Below, piece by piece: positions 14,669 to 23,322 of a DNA stretch of 59,016 nt. Position 1 is the stretch's first letter, and each line of letters opens with the position of its first letter. The notes beneath the pieces are model-generated. The model had not been told where the DNA came from, ran no database searches, and saw nothing but the letters and a program-made list of their open reading frames with translations. The stretch is from Methylibium sp. (GTDB lineage Bacteria; Pseudomonadota; Gammaproteobacteria; Burkholderiales; Burkholderiaceae_C): NCBI GenBank assembly GCA_013824165.1, contig PNNH01000055.1, forward strand, positions 1 to 59,016, read 5' to 3'. The translations under genes and the position numbers were made by a program.

Positions 14669-15466
14669 CTAGCGTTCGCGCCACCCAAGTTGGCGTGACA
14701 GCTCCGTTCCTGCACGTTTCAAGGTCAGGGCCACCATGCTCTCAAGGCTGGCGTCAAAGCTGCCGCTTGGGCCTATGGCGGTCAGACTCAGTACCATCCT
14801 CCCCTGCTCGTCGAACACCGGCGCCGCCAAGGCGCTGACGCCCTGAACGACGCCGTCACGTGAACTGGCGAGACCTTGCTGCCTGGCCTGGGCCAGCACC
14901 TGTTCGAAGTCAGCGCTGACGCGCGCATCGCCGCCGTCCAGCAGGGCTTCAGCCTGTAGTGCCGCCAGCAACTCGGGGCGCGGGCGGTGGGCGGCAAAGA
15001 GCCGGCCTGAAGCCGTGCCGCGCAGACTCATCACCACGCCATGCCGCATGCTGATGTGCACGGGGGAGGGCGCCTCGGCCACGCGCACAATGGTCGGCCC
15101 CCGATTGCCCCACACCGCGATGGCGACGGTGTGTCCGAGTTGCAGCGCCAGCTCCTCGATGCGTGGCGTTGCCAGTCGCACCGGGTCGTATTGCTGCAGG
15201 CTGATCAGGCCGAGCTGCAGCGCCAGCGGCCCCAGGCCGTAATGTCCGCCGCCATTCTCCTGCTCCACCAGGCCGAGCTTGATGAAGCTGACCAGATAGG
15301 GGTGGGCCTTGGCCGCCGGCATGCCAGCTGCGGTGGCTAGCTCCTTGAGCGGCAAGGGCCGGCCATGCTGGGCCAGTGCGATCAGCAACTGGCCGCCGAC
15401 TTCCACGCTCTGGATGCCCCGCGGGCCGCGGTCGGTGTTGTTCGTCTCAGGGTTTTCGGGCGGCAT
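14669..15466 (-). CDS. IclR family transcriptional regulator of the aromatic operon
   Basis: The 265-aa protein has an N-terminal winged helix-turn-helix (about 17-80; LPLKELATAAGMPAAKAHPYL) and a C-terminal effector-binding IclR domain (about 95-255; GPTIVRVAEA, HISMRHGVVMSLRGTASGRLF, GVSALAAPVFDEQGRM). It is divergent from the aromatic operon, and two GAATCGATT-type palindromes lie in the 123-base gap. These are good candidates for its binding sites. IclR regulators of aromatic pathways act as repressors or activators with the pathway substrate as ligand. The ligand here is unknown. Confidence 0.9.
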   Translation of the reverse strand: MPPENPETNNTDRGPRGIQSVEVGGQLLIALAQHGRPLPLKELATAAGMPAAKAHPYLVSFIKLGLVEQENGGGHYGLGPLALQLGLISLQQYDPVRLATPRIEELALQLGHTVAIAVWGNRGPTIVRVAEAPSPVHISMRHGVVMSLRGTASGRLFAAHRPRPELLAALQAEALLDGGDARVSADFEQVLAQARQQGLASSRDGVVQGVSALAAPVFDEQGRMVLSLTAIGPSGSFDASLESMVALTLKRAGTELSRQLGWRER

Positions 15467-15480
15467 AGGGTTTCTATTGA

Positions 15481-15494
15481 TCGAATCGATTAGA
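15481..15494. promoter_or_regulatory. operator candidate 1 for the IclR regulator
   Basis: TCGAATCGATTAGA is a 7+7 inverted repeat with one mismatch. It shares the core CGAATCGATT with the perfect copy at 15541-15554, centre to centre 60 bp away, in the divergent promoter region. Confidence 0.5.
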
Positions 15495-15540
15495 CATTAT
15501 CAAACTGACTGATTAAGATCAAGCCGTAAATTCCGCATAC

Positions 15541-15554
15541 GCGAATCGATTCGC
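15541..15554. promoter_or_regulatory. operator candidate 2 for the IclR regulator
   Basis: GCGAATCGATTCGC is a perfect 14-bp palindrome 35 bases before the first gene of the aromatic operon (15590). The placement suits control of the operon promoter. Confidence 0.55.
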
Positions 15555-15589
15555 TATTGATTAAACATCGACGCCGAGACAAGACCGCC

Positions 15590-16564
15590 ATGAGCACCAC
15601 GTCCAAGACCTTCGCCTCCCAGGCCGATCTCGAAGAGAAGCAGATCAGCTTCGACAAGCTGAGCGAGCATGCCTACGCCTACACGGCCGAAGGTGACCCG
15701 AACACCGGCATCGTCATCGGCGATGACGCAGTGATGGTGATCGATACCCAGGCCACGCCTCTGATGGCCCAAGACGTGATCCGCCGCATCCGTGAGGTGA
15801 CCGACAAGCCGATCAAGTACGTGCTGCTCTCGCATTACCACGCGGTGCGCGTGCTGGGTGCCTCGGCCTACAAGGCCGAGGGCTGCGAGCAGATCATCGC
15901 CAGTCAGGACACCTATGACCTGATTGTCGAGCGCGGCGAGCAGGACAAGGCCAGCGAGATCGGCCGCTTCCCGCGCCTGTTCCGCAATGTCGAGACGGTG
16001 CCGGCCGGCATGACCTGGCCCACCATCACCTTCAATCGCAAGATGACCTTGTGGATGGGTTCGCTGGAAGTGCAGATCCTGCAGTTGGGGCGCGGTCACA
16101 CCAAGGGCGATACGGTGGTGTGGCTGCCCAAGGACCGCGTGCTGTTCTCGGGCGATCTGGTTGAGTTCGACGCCACGCCCTATGCCGGCGATGCCTACTT
16201 CCAGGACTGGCCGCAGACGCTGGACAACATCGCTGCCTTGCAGCCTGCCAAGCTGGTACCCGGCCGCGGCAAGGCGCTGCAGACGCCCGAGGACGTGGCA
16301 GCGGGCCTGGCCGGCACGCGTGCCTTTGTCAGCGAGCTCTACGCCAATGTGAAGGCCGGCGCCGCCCGTGGCGACGATCTGAAGACGGTCTACAAGGCCA
16401 CCTTTGCCGAGCTGGAAAAGAAGTACGGCAAGTGGGTGATCTTTGCCCACTGCATGCCGTTTGATGTGACGCGCGCCTATGACGAGGCCACGCAGTTCCC
16501 CGATCCGCGCATCTGGACCGCCGAACGCGATGTCGCGATGTGGCGCGCGCTGGAAGACGTCTGA
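15590..16564 (+). CDS. metallo-beta-lactamase-fold protein of an aromatic catabolic operon
   Basis: This encodes 324 aa. ATG 15590 (MSTTSKTFASQ) is preferred; the frame extends to 15557 through the operator region. The MBL fold is shown by GIVIGDDAVMVIDTQAT, LLSHYHAVRVLG, GRGHTKGDTVVWLP and LFSGDLVEFD. The canonical HxHxDH is HYHAVR here: the Asp and third His are missing, so at most one normal metal site can form. Later His residues (RGHTKGD, FAHCMPFD) remain. It is the first gene of the operon with VOC, FAD monooxygenase and fumarylacetoacetase. A hydrolytic or ring-opening role is possible but unproven. Confidence 0.85.
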   Translation: MSTTSKTFASQADLEEKQISFDKLSEHAYAYTAEGDPNTGIVIGDDAVMVIDTQATPLMAQDVIRRIREVTDKPIKYVLLSHYHAVRVLGASAYKAEGCEQIIASQDTYDLIVERGEQDKASEIGRFPRLFRNVETVPAGMTWPTITFNRKMTLWMGSLEVQILQLGRGHTKGDTVVWLPKDRVLFSGDLVEFDATPYAGDAYFQDWPQTLDNIAALQPAKLVPGRGKALQTPEDVAAGLAGTRAFVSELYANVKAGAARGDDLKTVYKATFAELEKKYGKWVIFAHCMPFDVTRAYDEATQFPDPRIWTAERDVAMWRALEDV

Positions 16565-16617
16565 GCCGGGCGCCACAGAAGCAGTCCATAAGTTAGCAAG
16601 CACGGAGACCAGCCATC

Positions 16618-17166
16618 ATGTTGAAGATTGAGCGCATCCATCACGTCGCCTATCGCTGTATCGATGCCAAGACCACGGTCGAGTGGTACCGCAAGCATCT
16701 GGGCATGGACTTTGTCCTGGCCATTGCCGAGGACAAGGTGCCGTCCACGCAGGCGCCCGACCCGTATATGCATCTGTTCATGGATGCGGGCAACGGCAAT
16801 GTGCTGGCCTTCTTCGAACTGCCTAATTCGCCGGCCATGGGCCGCGACGAGGCAACGCCGAACTGGGTGCAGCACATCGCCTTCAAGGTCGACAGCGTGA
16901 AGACGCTGGAAGAGACCAAGGCGCGCCTGCAGGCCGACGGCATCGAGGTGGTGGGCGTGACCGACCACACCATCTTCAAGAGCATCTATTTCTTCGACCC
17001 CAACGGCCACCGCCTGGAACTGGCCGCCGATGTGGGCACGCCCGAGATGTACGCCAAGCTCGACGCCTGCAAGTGGGAGATGCTGGAAGAGTGGAATCGC
17101 ACCAAACGCGCGCCTAAGCATGCCGCCTGGATGCACGAGAAGGAATTCACCGGCAGCAGCACCTGA
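16618..17166 (+). CDS. VOC family (glyoxalase/extradiol dioxygenase fold) protein
   Basis: This encodes 182 aa with one complete VOC module of paired beta-alpha-beta-beta-beta units. Likely metal ligands are His8/His9 (IHHVAYR), His86 (VQHIAFK) and Glu134 (GHRLELAAD), the His-His-Glu set of type I extradiol dioxygenases. The usual extradiol enzyme has two modules in tandem with ~290-330 aa, so this is a short form. As the second gene of the operon and next to a hydroxylase and a fumarylacetoacetase, it is the best candidate for ring cleavage if homogentisate dioxygenase is really absent. That is inference. Confidence 0.85.
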   Translation: MLKIERIHHVAYRCIDAKTTVEWYRKHLGMDFVLAIAEDKVPSTQAPDPYMHLFMDAGNGNVLAFFELPNSPAMGRDEATPNWVQHIAFKVDSVKTLEETKARLQADGIEVVGVTDHTIFKSIYFFDPNGHRLELAADVGTPEMYAKLDACKWEMLEEWNRTKRAPKHAAWMHEKEFTGSST

Positions 17167-17187
17167 AGGGGATGGGGGCTCATCGCC

Positions 17188-18792
17188 ATGATGCACACCT
17201 ACACCTATCCCGAGTTCGAGTACCGCCAGAGTGAGGAGCAACGCAGCGGCCAGGCACAGCGACACCCGGTCGTGATCATCGGCGGCGGGCCGGTTGGGCT
17301 GAGCATGGCGCTGGACTGCGCCTCGCGTGGCATCAGGGCGGTGCTGCTCGACGACAACAACAGCGTGTCGATCGGCTCGCGTGCCGTCTGCTATGCCAAG
17401 CGCGCGCTGGAGTTCTGGGACCGCCTGGGCGTGGCCGCGCCGCTGGTGGAGCAGGGCATTCGCTGGCAGGTCGGCAAGGTCTTCCACCGCGACAGCCTGG
17501 CCTATCAGTTCGACCTGCTGCCCGAGGCCCAGCACAAGCTGCCGGCCATGATCAATCTGCAGCAGTACTACCTGGAAGAGCGCTTGGTTGAGGCCTGCAT
17601 GAAGCAGCCGCTGATCGAGCTGCGCTGGAAGCACAAGTTGCTGGCACTGGAGCAGGGCGCCGATGGCGTGCAACTGCAGGTGGAGACGCCCGATGGCCGC
17701 TTCAGCATGGAGGCCGCTTGGGTGATCGCCTGCGACGGCGCCAGTAGCGACACTCGGAAGATGGTCGGCGCGGAGTTCACCGGACAAGCCTTCCAGGACC
17801 GCTTCCTGATCGCCGACGTGGTGATGAAGGCCGACTTCCCGACCGAGCGCTGGTTCTGGTTCGATCCACCCTTCCACCCAGGCCAGTCGGTGCTGCTGCA
17901 CAAGGAGTGCGACAACGTCTGGCGCATCGACTTCCAGCTCGGCTGGGATGCCGACCCGGTTGAAGAGAAGAAGCCCGAGCGCGTGATCCCCCGTATCCAG
18001 GCCATGCTGGGCAAGGACGTGGAGTTCGAGCTCGAGTGGGTCTCTGTCTACCAATTTGCCTGCCGACGCATCGACAAGTTCCGCCACGGCCGCGTGTTGT
18101 TTGCCGGCGACGCGGCGCACCAGGTCTCGCCCTTCGGCGCGCGTGGCGCCAACAGCGGCGTGCAGGACGTGGACAACCTCGCGTGGAAGCTGCAGGCAGT
18201 GCTGGCCGGCCAGGCGACGGAAAGCCTGCTCGACAGCTATCACGAGGAGCGTGCGCTGGCCGCCGACGACAACCTGCGCAACTCCACCCGCTCCACCGAC
18301 TTCATCACGCCCAAGAGTCGCAGCTCGCTGCGCCTGCGCAATGCGGTGCTGGAGCTGGCGCGCAGCGAAGCCTTCGCGCGGCCGCTGGTCAACAGCGGCC
18401 GGCTGTCCACGCCGACGCCGTATCTGGGCTGCTCGCTGAACACGCCGGACGCTGATCCATTCAGGGGCAGGATGCAGCCGGGCACGCCCTGCGCCGATGC
18501 GCCAGTGCAGCTCGGCGGTGCTGACGCCTGGCTGTTGAACCAGCTGGGCCGCGGCTTCACGCTGCTGGCCTTTGGCCCCGGCGCGCAGCCGGTGGCGCTG
18601 GGCGACGTCAGTGCGCAACTGCTGGAAGTGGGCCGCGATTTGGTCGATGCTGCAGGTGTGTTGTCAGAGCGTTATGACGCCCAGCCCGGCACGGTGTACC
18701 TGATCCGTCCGGACCAGCATGTGGCGGCGCGCTGGCGCCGCTTTGACGAAAACGCCGTCCGGGCTGCGCTGGCGCGCTGCCTGGGCCACTGA
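17188..18792 (+). CDS. FAD-dependent aromatic-ring monooxygenase
   Basis: This encodes 534 aa of the MhpA/PobA-type flavoprotein hydroxylase class. GGGPVG (32-37) binds the ADP part of FAD; a central DG motif lies in VIACDGASSDTRK; and FAGDAAHQVSPFGARGANSG (about 305) binds flavin ribityl. The C-terminal ~130 residues resemble the thioredoxin-like tail of such enzymes (YLIRPDQHVAARWRRFD). These enzymes hydroxylate phenols with NAD(P)H and O2. In this operon the product should feed ring cleavage leading to a fumarylacetoacetate-type intermediate. The substrate is unknown; a hydroxyphenylacetate or hydroxybenzoate is plausible. ATG 17191 is an alternative start. Confidence 0.88.
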   Translation: MMHTYTYPEFEYRQSEEQRSGQAQRHPVVIIGGGPVGLSMALDCASRGIRAVLLDDNNSVSIGSRAVCYAKRALEFWDRLGVAAPLVEQGIRWQVGKVFHRDSLAYQFDLLPEAQHKLPAMINLQQYYLEERLVEACMKQPLIELRWKHKLLALEQGADGVQLQVETPDGRFSMEAAWVIACDGASSDTRKMVGAEFTGQAFQDRFLIADVVMKADFPTERWFWFDPPFHPGQSVLLHKECDNVWRIDFQLGWDADPVEEKKPERVIPRIQAMLGKDVEFELEWVSVYQFACRRIDKFRHGRVLFAGDAAHQVSPFGARGANSGVQDVDNLAWKLQAVLAGQATESLLDSYHEERALAADDNLRNSTRSTDFITPKSRSSLRLRNAVLELARSEAFARPLVNSGRLSTPTPYLGCSLNTPDADPFRGRMQPGTPCADAPVQLGGADAWLLNQLGRGFTLLAFGPGAQPVALGDVSAQLLEVGRDLVDAAGVLSERYDAQPGTVYLIRPDQHVAARWRRFDENAVRAALARCLGH

Positions 18793-18807
18793 GCGAGGAG
18801 GCCTGCC

Positions 18808-19023
18808 ATGGCTGATCTGCAACGCCTGCCCAATCTCGAAGACACCGACGGCTTCTACGAAGCCCTGATCGACGCCCAGCGCGGCCTCAGCGAAGAGCAG
18901 GCTGACATGTTGCTGGCCAAGCTGGTGCTGATCCTATCCAACCATATCGGCGCGCATGAGGTGCTTGTCACTGCACTGAACCTGGCGCGCGAAAACACGC
19001 TGGCCCAGACTGCTGCCGCCTGA
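18808..19023 (+). CDS. DUF2783 domain protein
   Basis: This encodes 71 aa, all helical: LPNLEDTDGFYEALIDAQRG then LSEEQADMLLAKLVLILSNH and IGAHEVLVTALNLARE. These match my memory of DUF2783, a family nearly always found behind FAD aromatic monooxygenases. The start at 18808 follows a GAGGAGG site. Its tight position (15 bases after the monooxygenase gene) suggests a small partner or assembly subunit of that enzyme. No mechanism is known. Confidence 0.85.
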   Translation: MADLQRLPNLEDTDGFYEALIDAQRGLSEEQADMLLAKLVLILSNHIGAHEVLVTALNLARENTLAQTAAA

Positions 19024-19042
19024 AACGAGAGCGACAACGACG

Positions 19043-20356
19043 ATGACTTTGACCGACCACACCCACGACCCCGAAGCGCAAAGCTGGGTGCCAAGCGCTA
19101 ACGCAGCCGACGCCGACTTTCCACTGCAGAACCTGCCCTACGGCCTGTTCCGCCGTGCCGGCAGCCAGCAGGACTGGCGCGTCGGCGTCGCCATCGGCGA
19201 CCAGATCCTGGACCTGAGGCACGCTGCGCAAGCCGGCTGCTGGAGCAGTGACACGCTGGTGCTGCTGCAGCCGCTGGCCGAAGGTGATCTGAACCGCTTC
19301 ATGGCCTTGCCGCAAGAAAAGCGCCGCGCATTGCGCCTGGCGCTGTTTGACGCGCTGCATGCCGACTCGGGCCTGGACGCCGAACTGAGCGGCTGCCTGC
19401 TGCCGCAGAGCGAGGCCGAGATGGCCGTGCCCTGCCGCATTGCCGACTACACCGACTTCTACACCGGCATCCACCACGCCACCACGGTGGGCAAGCTGTT
19501 CCGTCCCGACAACCCCTTGCTGCCCAACTACAAATGGGTGCCGATCGGCTATCACGGCCGCAGCTCCTCGATCGGCGTTTCCGGTGGCACCGTGCGCAGG
19601 CCTCTGGGTCAACTGAAGGCGCCAGATGCCGAGGTGCCGGTGTTCGGCCCTTGCAAGCGCCTGGACTACGAGCTTGAGCTGGGCCTGTTCGTCGCCGGCG
19701 GCAATGCGCTAGGTGAGCCGATACCCATGGCTGAGGCCGAGCAGCACATGTTCGGCCTCAGCCTGCTCAACGACTGGTCGGCGCGCGATCTGCAAGCCTG
19801 GGAATACCAGCCGCTGGGGCCTTTTCTGGCCAAGAATTTTGCGTCGACGATCTCGCCCTGGATCGTCACGATGGAGGCGCTGGAGCCTTTCCGCCTGCCG
19901 TTCACGCGGCCCGAGGGCGATCCGCAGCCGCTGCCCTACCTCGATTCGCCGGCCAATCGCGCCGGCGGCAACTACGGCATCGAGCTGGAAGTCTGGCTGC
20001 AGACCGCGCAGATGCGCGCCGCCGGCCAGCCGGCCGTGTGCCTGATGCGCTCCAACTTCAAGTACGCCTACTGGACGCTGGCGCAGATGCTCACGCACCA
20101 CGCCAGCAACGGCTGCAATCTGCAGCCCGGGGATCTGCTGGGCACCGGCACACAGAGCGGCCCCGAGGCGGGTGAGGGCGGCTCGCTGCTGGAGCTGAGC
20201 CTGGGCGGCAAGCAGTCGATCACGCTGCCCAATGGCGAGACGCGAACGTTCTTGCAGGATGGCGACAGCGTGATCCTGCGCGGTTTTGCGCAAGCCAAGG
20301 GAGCCCGGCGCATCGGCTTCGGCGATTGCGCAGCCACTGTCGTCGCTGCGCCCTGA
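19043..20356 (+). CDS. fahA: fumarylacetoacetase
   Basis: This encodes 437 aa, the usual length. The enzyme hydrolyses fumarylacetoacetate to fumarate and acetoacetate, the last step of tyrosine/homogentisate breakdown. The N-terminal SH3-like domain covers about 1-130. The catalytic domain contains DYTDFYTGIHHATTVG, NYKWVPIGYHGRSSSIG and LELGLFVAGGN (metal Glu residues), then LLNDWSARDLQAWEYQPLGP. It sits in the operon without hmgA or a maleylacetoacetate isomerase in the window, which is unusual and may mean those genes are elsewhere or replaced. Confidence 0.95.
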   Translation: MTLTDHTHDPEAQSWVPSANAADADFPLQNLPYGLFRRAGSQQDWRVGVAIGDQILDLRHAAQAGCWSSDTLVLLQPLAEGDLNRFMALPQEKRRALRLALFDALHADSGLDAELSGCLLPQSEAEMAVPCRIADYTDFYTGIHHATTVGKLFRPDNPLLPNYKWVPIGYHGRSSSIGVSGGTVRRPLGQLKAPDAEVPVFGPCKRLDYELELGLFVAGGNALGEPIPMAEAEQHMFGLSLLNDWSARDLQAWEYQPLGPFLAKNFASTISPWIVTMEALEPFRLPFTRPEGDPQPLPYLDSPANRAGGNYGIELEVWLQTAQMRAAGQPAVCLMRSNFKYAYWTLAQMLTHHASNGCNLQPGDLLGTGTQSGPEAGEGGSLLELSLGGKQSITLPNGETRTFLQDGDSVILRGFAQAKGARRIGFGDCAATVVAAP

Positions 20357-20362
20357 GCTGCC

Positions 20363-21226
20363 GTGCTGCTGAAGTGGCTGGCCGATCTGCAGGCCGTGGC
20401 GGAGCTGGGCAGCTTCAAGGCGGCCGCTGACCGGCGCCATGTCACTGCGCCGGCGTTCGGCCGGCGGCTCAAGGCACTGGAGGCCTGGGCCGGCACGCGG
20501 CTGTTTGAACGCCACAGCCAGCCTGTGCGCCTCACGGTGGCCGGGCTTCGCCTGTGCGAGCAGGCGGTCGCGACAACGCGCGAACTTGAGCTTCTGCGGC
20601 AGGAGCTTGCCCAGGGCGCGCATGATTCCTTGGTGCGTCTGGCCACCGGCCGTGCCTTGGCGCGCGGCGTCGTCGCGGATGCGCTGGCGCCCCTGATGCG
20701 CCGCCGTGATGCACCCCAGGTGCAGGTGATGACGCGCTTGATGGCCGAAGCCAGCGAGTTGCTGGAGCGCGATTCGGTCGACATCCTGCTGAGCTATCAC
20801 CACCCGGCACTGGCTTTACGCCTGGACGGCCGGCGCTTCATCCAGGCGCGCGGTGCGGATGACCGGTTGGTGCCGGTGATGCGTGGCCAAGGCAAGGGCC
20901 TGCCGCGCCTGCTGTCGTACGACCCGAGCCAAGCTCTGGGTCGGCTTGTCGATGACCACCTGGCCCACTTGCCCGGTGTGCCGACGCTGGAGTTGGCCAT
21001 GCGCTGTGACTCGGTGGATTCCTTGCGCGAGTACGCCTTGCGCGGCATGGGTCTGGCCTGGTTGCCGCTGTCCATGGTGGCCGCGGACATTCGCGCCGGT
21101 CTGCTGACCCTCTGGGGAGAGCCAGCCTGGCAGATCCCCTTCGAGACGCGGCTGTTCCGCCGCAAACGCCCGCCGTCTGTCGCCGTGGCCCAGGTCTGGG
21201 ACGCCTTGGTGGCACACAGCCGCTGA
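20363..21226 (+). CDS. LysR family transcriptional regulator
   Basis: This encodes 287 aa starting at GTG 20363, six bases after fahA. The N-terminal winged helix-turn-helix spans about 1-62 (LADLQAVAELGSFKAAADRR, FGRRLKALEAWAGTRLFERH). A periplasmic-binding-type effector domain follows (about 90-285). It lies at the end of the catabolic operon in the same direction, so it may be expressed with it and control it or the downstream transport genes. This would be a second regulator besides the IclR protein. Confidence 0.88.
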   Translation: MLLKWLADLQAVAELGSFKAAADRRHVTAPAFGRRLKALEAWAGTRLFERHSQPVRLTVAGLRLCEQAVATTRELELLRQELAQGAHDSLVRLATGRALARGVVADALAPLMRRRDAPQVQVMTRLMAEASELLERDSVDILLSYHHPALALRLDGRRFIQARGADDRLVPVMRGQGKGLPRLLSYDPSQALGRLVDDHLAHLPGVPTLELAMRCDSVDSLREYALRGMGLAWLPLSMVAADIRAGLLTLWGEPAWQIPFETRLFRRKRPPSVAVAQVWDALVAHSR

Positions 21227-21336
21227 GCGAGAGGCGGTGCCGACAAGGCAATGGCTGTTGCCGGATCGGCAAGTGGCCTTGTAATGCTGGCCGGGAAGAT
21301 GGCGCGATCTTCCAGCAACCCTGAGGACTGCACACC

Positions 21337-22335
21337 ATGCCAGCATCGCTTCCACTTCGCCGCGCCTTCCTGGCCGCCCTGTTCGGCCTGGCGCTGAGTC
21401 TGGGCTTGGGGTCTGCCCGGGCGCAGAACGGCGCTGAAGCCTTTCCGAAGCGCCCGATCACGCTGGTGGTCGGCTATGCCGCCGGCGGCAGCGTGGATCT
21501 GGTGGCGCGTACCGTCGCGCCGGAGCTCTCCAAGCGCCTGGGCCAGCAGGTGCTGGTCGAGAACGCGGCCGGTGCGGGTGGCACATTGGGCGCCTACCGC
21601 GTCGTGGCGGCGCAGCCGGACGGCTACACCTTGCTGATGGGCTCACCCAGCGAAGTGGGCATCAATGCACTGATCTCCAAGCGCTCGCGCTACAACGCGC
21701 TGACCGATCTGGCGCCGGTCGGGATGATCGGGAGCCAGCCGCTGGTGCTGGTGACCACGCCGCGGGTGCCGGTGAGCGACATAGCCAGCTTCCGCAGCTA
21801 TGTTGCTGCGCGACCCGGCAAGCTGGCCTACGCCAGTTCGGGCATCGGAACGCCGCTGCACCTGGCTGGCGAGCTGATCAAGAGCGAAGGCCGGCTCTTC
21901 ATGCTGCACATCCCCTATCGCGGCGCGGCGCCGATGGTGACCGATCTGCTCGGAGGCCAGGTGGACTTTGCTGTGTTCGTGTTGTCCAGCGCCTTGCCGC
22001 ACATCCAGGAAGGGCGGATGAGGGCGATCGGCGTCACCAGCGCCAAGCGCTCCGCTGCCGCGGCGCAGATTCCGGCATTGGCCGAAGACAAGACATTTGC
22101 CGGCGTCGATCTGGGCGTCTGGTTCGGACTGTTTGCACCGGCCAAGACGCCGGCCCCCATCATGGGCCATCTGCAAAAGGAGCTGCGTGAGGTGCTGCGA
22201 CAGCCTGACGTGATCGCCAAGCTGCAAGCCGCAGGCCTGACGTTGACGCCCGATCTGGATGCCCGCAAGTTCGTGCGCAGCGAGGTCGAACGCTTCGCCA
22301 AGATTGTCGAGTTTGCCAAGATCGAAGCGGAGTGA
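21337..22335 (+). CDS. Bug family extracytoplasmic solute receptor (tripartite tricarboxylate transport)
   Basis: This encodes 332 aa. A signal peptide is visible (residues 1 to about 30; RAFLAALFGLALSLGLGSARAQ). The mature part begins FPKRPITLVVGYAAGGSVDLVAR, the typical Bug/TctC opening, and includes VLVENAAGAGGTLGAYRVV. Such receptors bind carboxylates or aromatic acids in the periplasm. No TctA/TctB membrane genes are adjacent, which is common for Bug genes in Burkholderiales. Position beside the aromatic operon suggests an aromatic or related acid as ligand. Confidence 0.92.
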   Translation: MPASLPLRRAFLAALFGLALSLGLGSARAQNGAEAFPKRPITLVVGYAAGGSVDLVARTVAPELSKRLGQQVLVENAAGAGGTLGAYRVVAAQPDGYTLLMGSPSEVGINALISKRSRYNALTDLAPVGMIGSQPLVLVTTPRVPVSDIASFRSYVAARPGKLAYASSGIGTPLHLAGELIKSEGRLFMLHIPYRGAAPMVTDLLGGQVDFAVFVLSSALPHIQEGRMRAIGVTSAKRSAAAAQIPALAEDKTFAGVDLGVWFGLFAPAKTPAPIMGHLQKELREVLRQPDVIAKLQAAGLTLTPDLDARKFVRSEVERFAKIVEFAKIEAE

Positions 22336-22340
22336 TCGCT

Positions 22341-23306
22341 ATGCAGCAGACTCTGCAGAAACCTGAGCTGGGCAGTTGGCGCGCCGGCAATACCGGTACC
22401 GAAGGGGTGTGGCAGTTCGACAGCGGTCGTGCTGGTCGCCACCTGATGATTGCGGCGCTGGTGCATGGCAATGAGCTCTGCGGCGCCTGGGCCTTGCTGG
22501 GGATGTTGCGCCAGGGGCTTCGCCCGCAGCGCGGCCGTCTGACCTTGGCGTTCTGCAATCTGCAGGCCTTCGATCGCTTCGACGCCTCGAATCACGATGC
22601 GGCCCGTTTCGTCGACGAAGACCTGAATCGGCAGTGGTCGGTCGAGCGGCTTGCGATGCCCAGCAACCAGGAGCGTCGTCGCGCGGCCGAGTTGCGGCCT
22701 TTCGTCGAGCAGGCGGACTGGCTGCTGGATCTGCACTCGATGCATGAGCCTTCGGCGCCGTTGCTGCTCACCGGGCTGCAGCCGCGCAATCTGTCCTTGG
22801 CGCGCACTTTGGCCGGTAGCGCCGCCATCGTGATTGACGCCGGGCACTCTGACGGCGTGCGCATGCGTGACTACGGGCGCTTTTCCGTCAGCGATGAATC
22901 GGCCGGCTCGACGCGCTCGCTGCTGCTGGAATGCGGCTACCACCTCGATCCCTCCAGCCGCGAGGTCGCGCAGGACTACTGCGCCCGTCTGTTGCTGGCC
23001 GCTGACTTGCTGGACCGTGTGGCGCTGGAGGCGACATTGCCAGGCTGGCATAAGCACGATGCGACGATACCGGCGCTGGCGCTGCAGGTGCGCGCTGCCG
23101 TGGTTGCGCGCAGTGAACACTTCAGCTTCGTTGTGCCCTACACCGGGCTTGAGCGCATCGCCAAGGCCGGCACCGTGATCGGTGACAACGATGGCGAGCC
23201 GGTGTTCACGCCTTTCGATGATTGCGTGCTGGTGATGCCGTCCACGCGCCAGGCGCGCGCCGGCGTGACCGTGGTGCGCCTGGCCTCCGTGCTGGGCGCC
23301 GAATGA
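22341..23306 (+). CDS. succinylglutamate desuccinylase/aspartoacylase family zinc hydrolase
   Basis: This encodes 321 aa from ATG 22341; a GTG at 22332 overlaps the previous stop and is possible. The zinc site of the AstE/AspA family is visible as His42 and Glu45 in VHGNELCG and a later His in LLDLHSMHE. AFCNLQAFDRFD and VDEDLNRQW are also typical. The family removes acyl groups from amino acids. It is coupled to the Bug receptor gene, so the receptor may bring in an acylated compound that this enzyme deacylates. The substrate is unknown. One may note the FeeM-like acyltransferase 8 kb upstream. Confidence 0.85.
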   Translation: MQQTLQKPELGSWRAGNTGTEGVWQFDSGRAGRHLMIAALVHGNELCGAWALLGMLRQGLRPQRGRLTLAFCNLQAFDRFDASNHDAARFVDEDLNRQWSVERLAMPSNQERRRAAELRPFVEQADWLLDLHSMHEPSAPLLLTGLQPRNLSLARTLAGSAAIVIDAGHSDGVRMRDYGRFSVSDESAGSTRSLLLECGYHLDPSSREVAQDYCARLLLAADLLDRVALEATLPGWHKHDATIPALALQVRAAVVARSEHFSFVVPYTGLERIAKAGTVIGDNDGEPVFTPFDDCVLVMPSTRQARAGVTVVRLASVLGAE

Positions 23307-23322
23307 GTGGAGCCGGCCAGCC

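Noticed and set aside
16477-18618. 713-codon minus-strand open frame
   Set aside because: It is the antisense of the VOC and FAD monooxygenase genes and has no recognisable motif.
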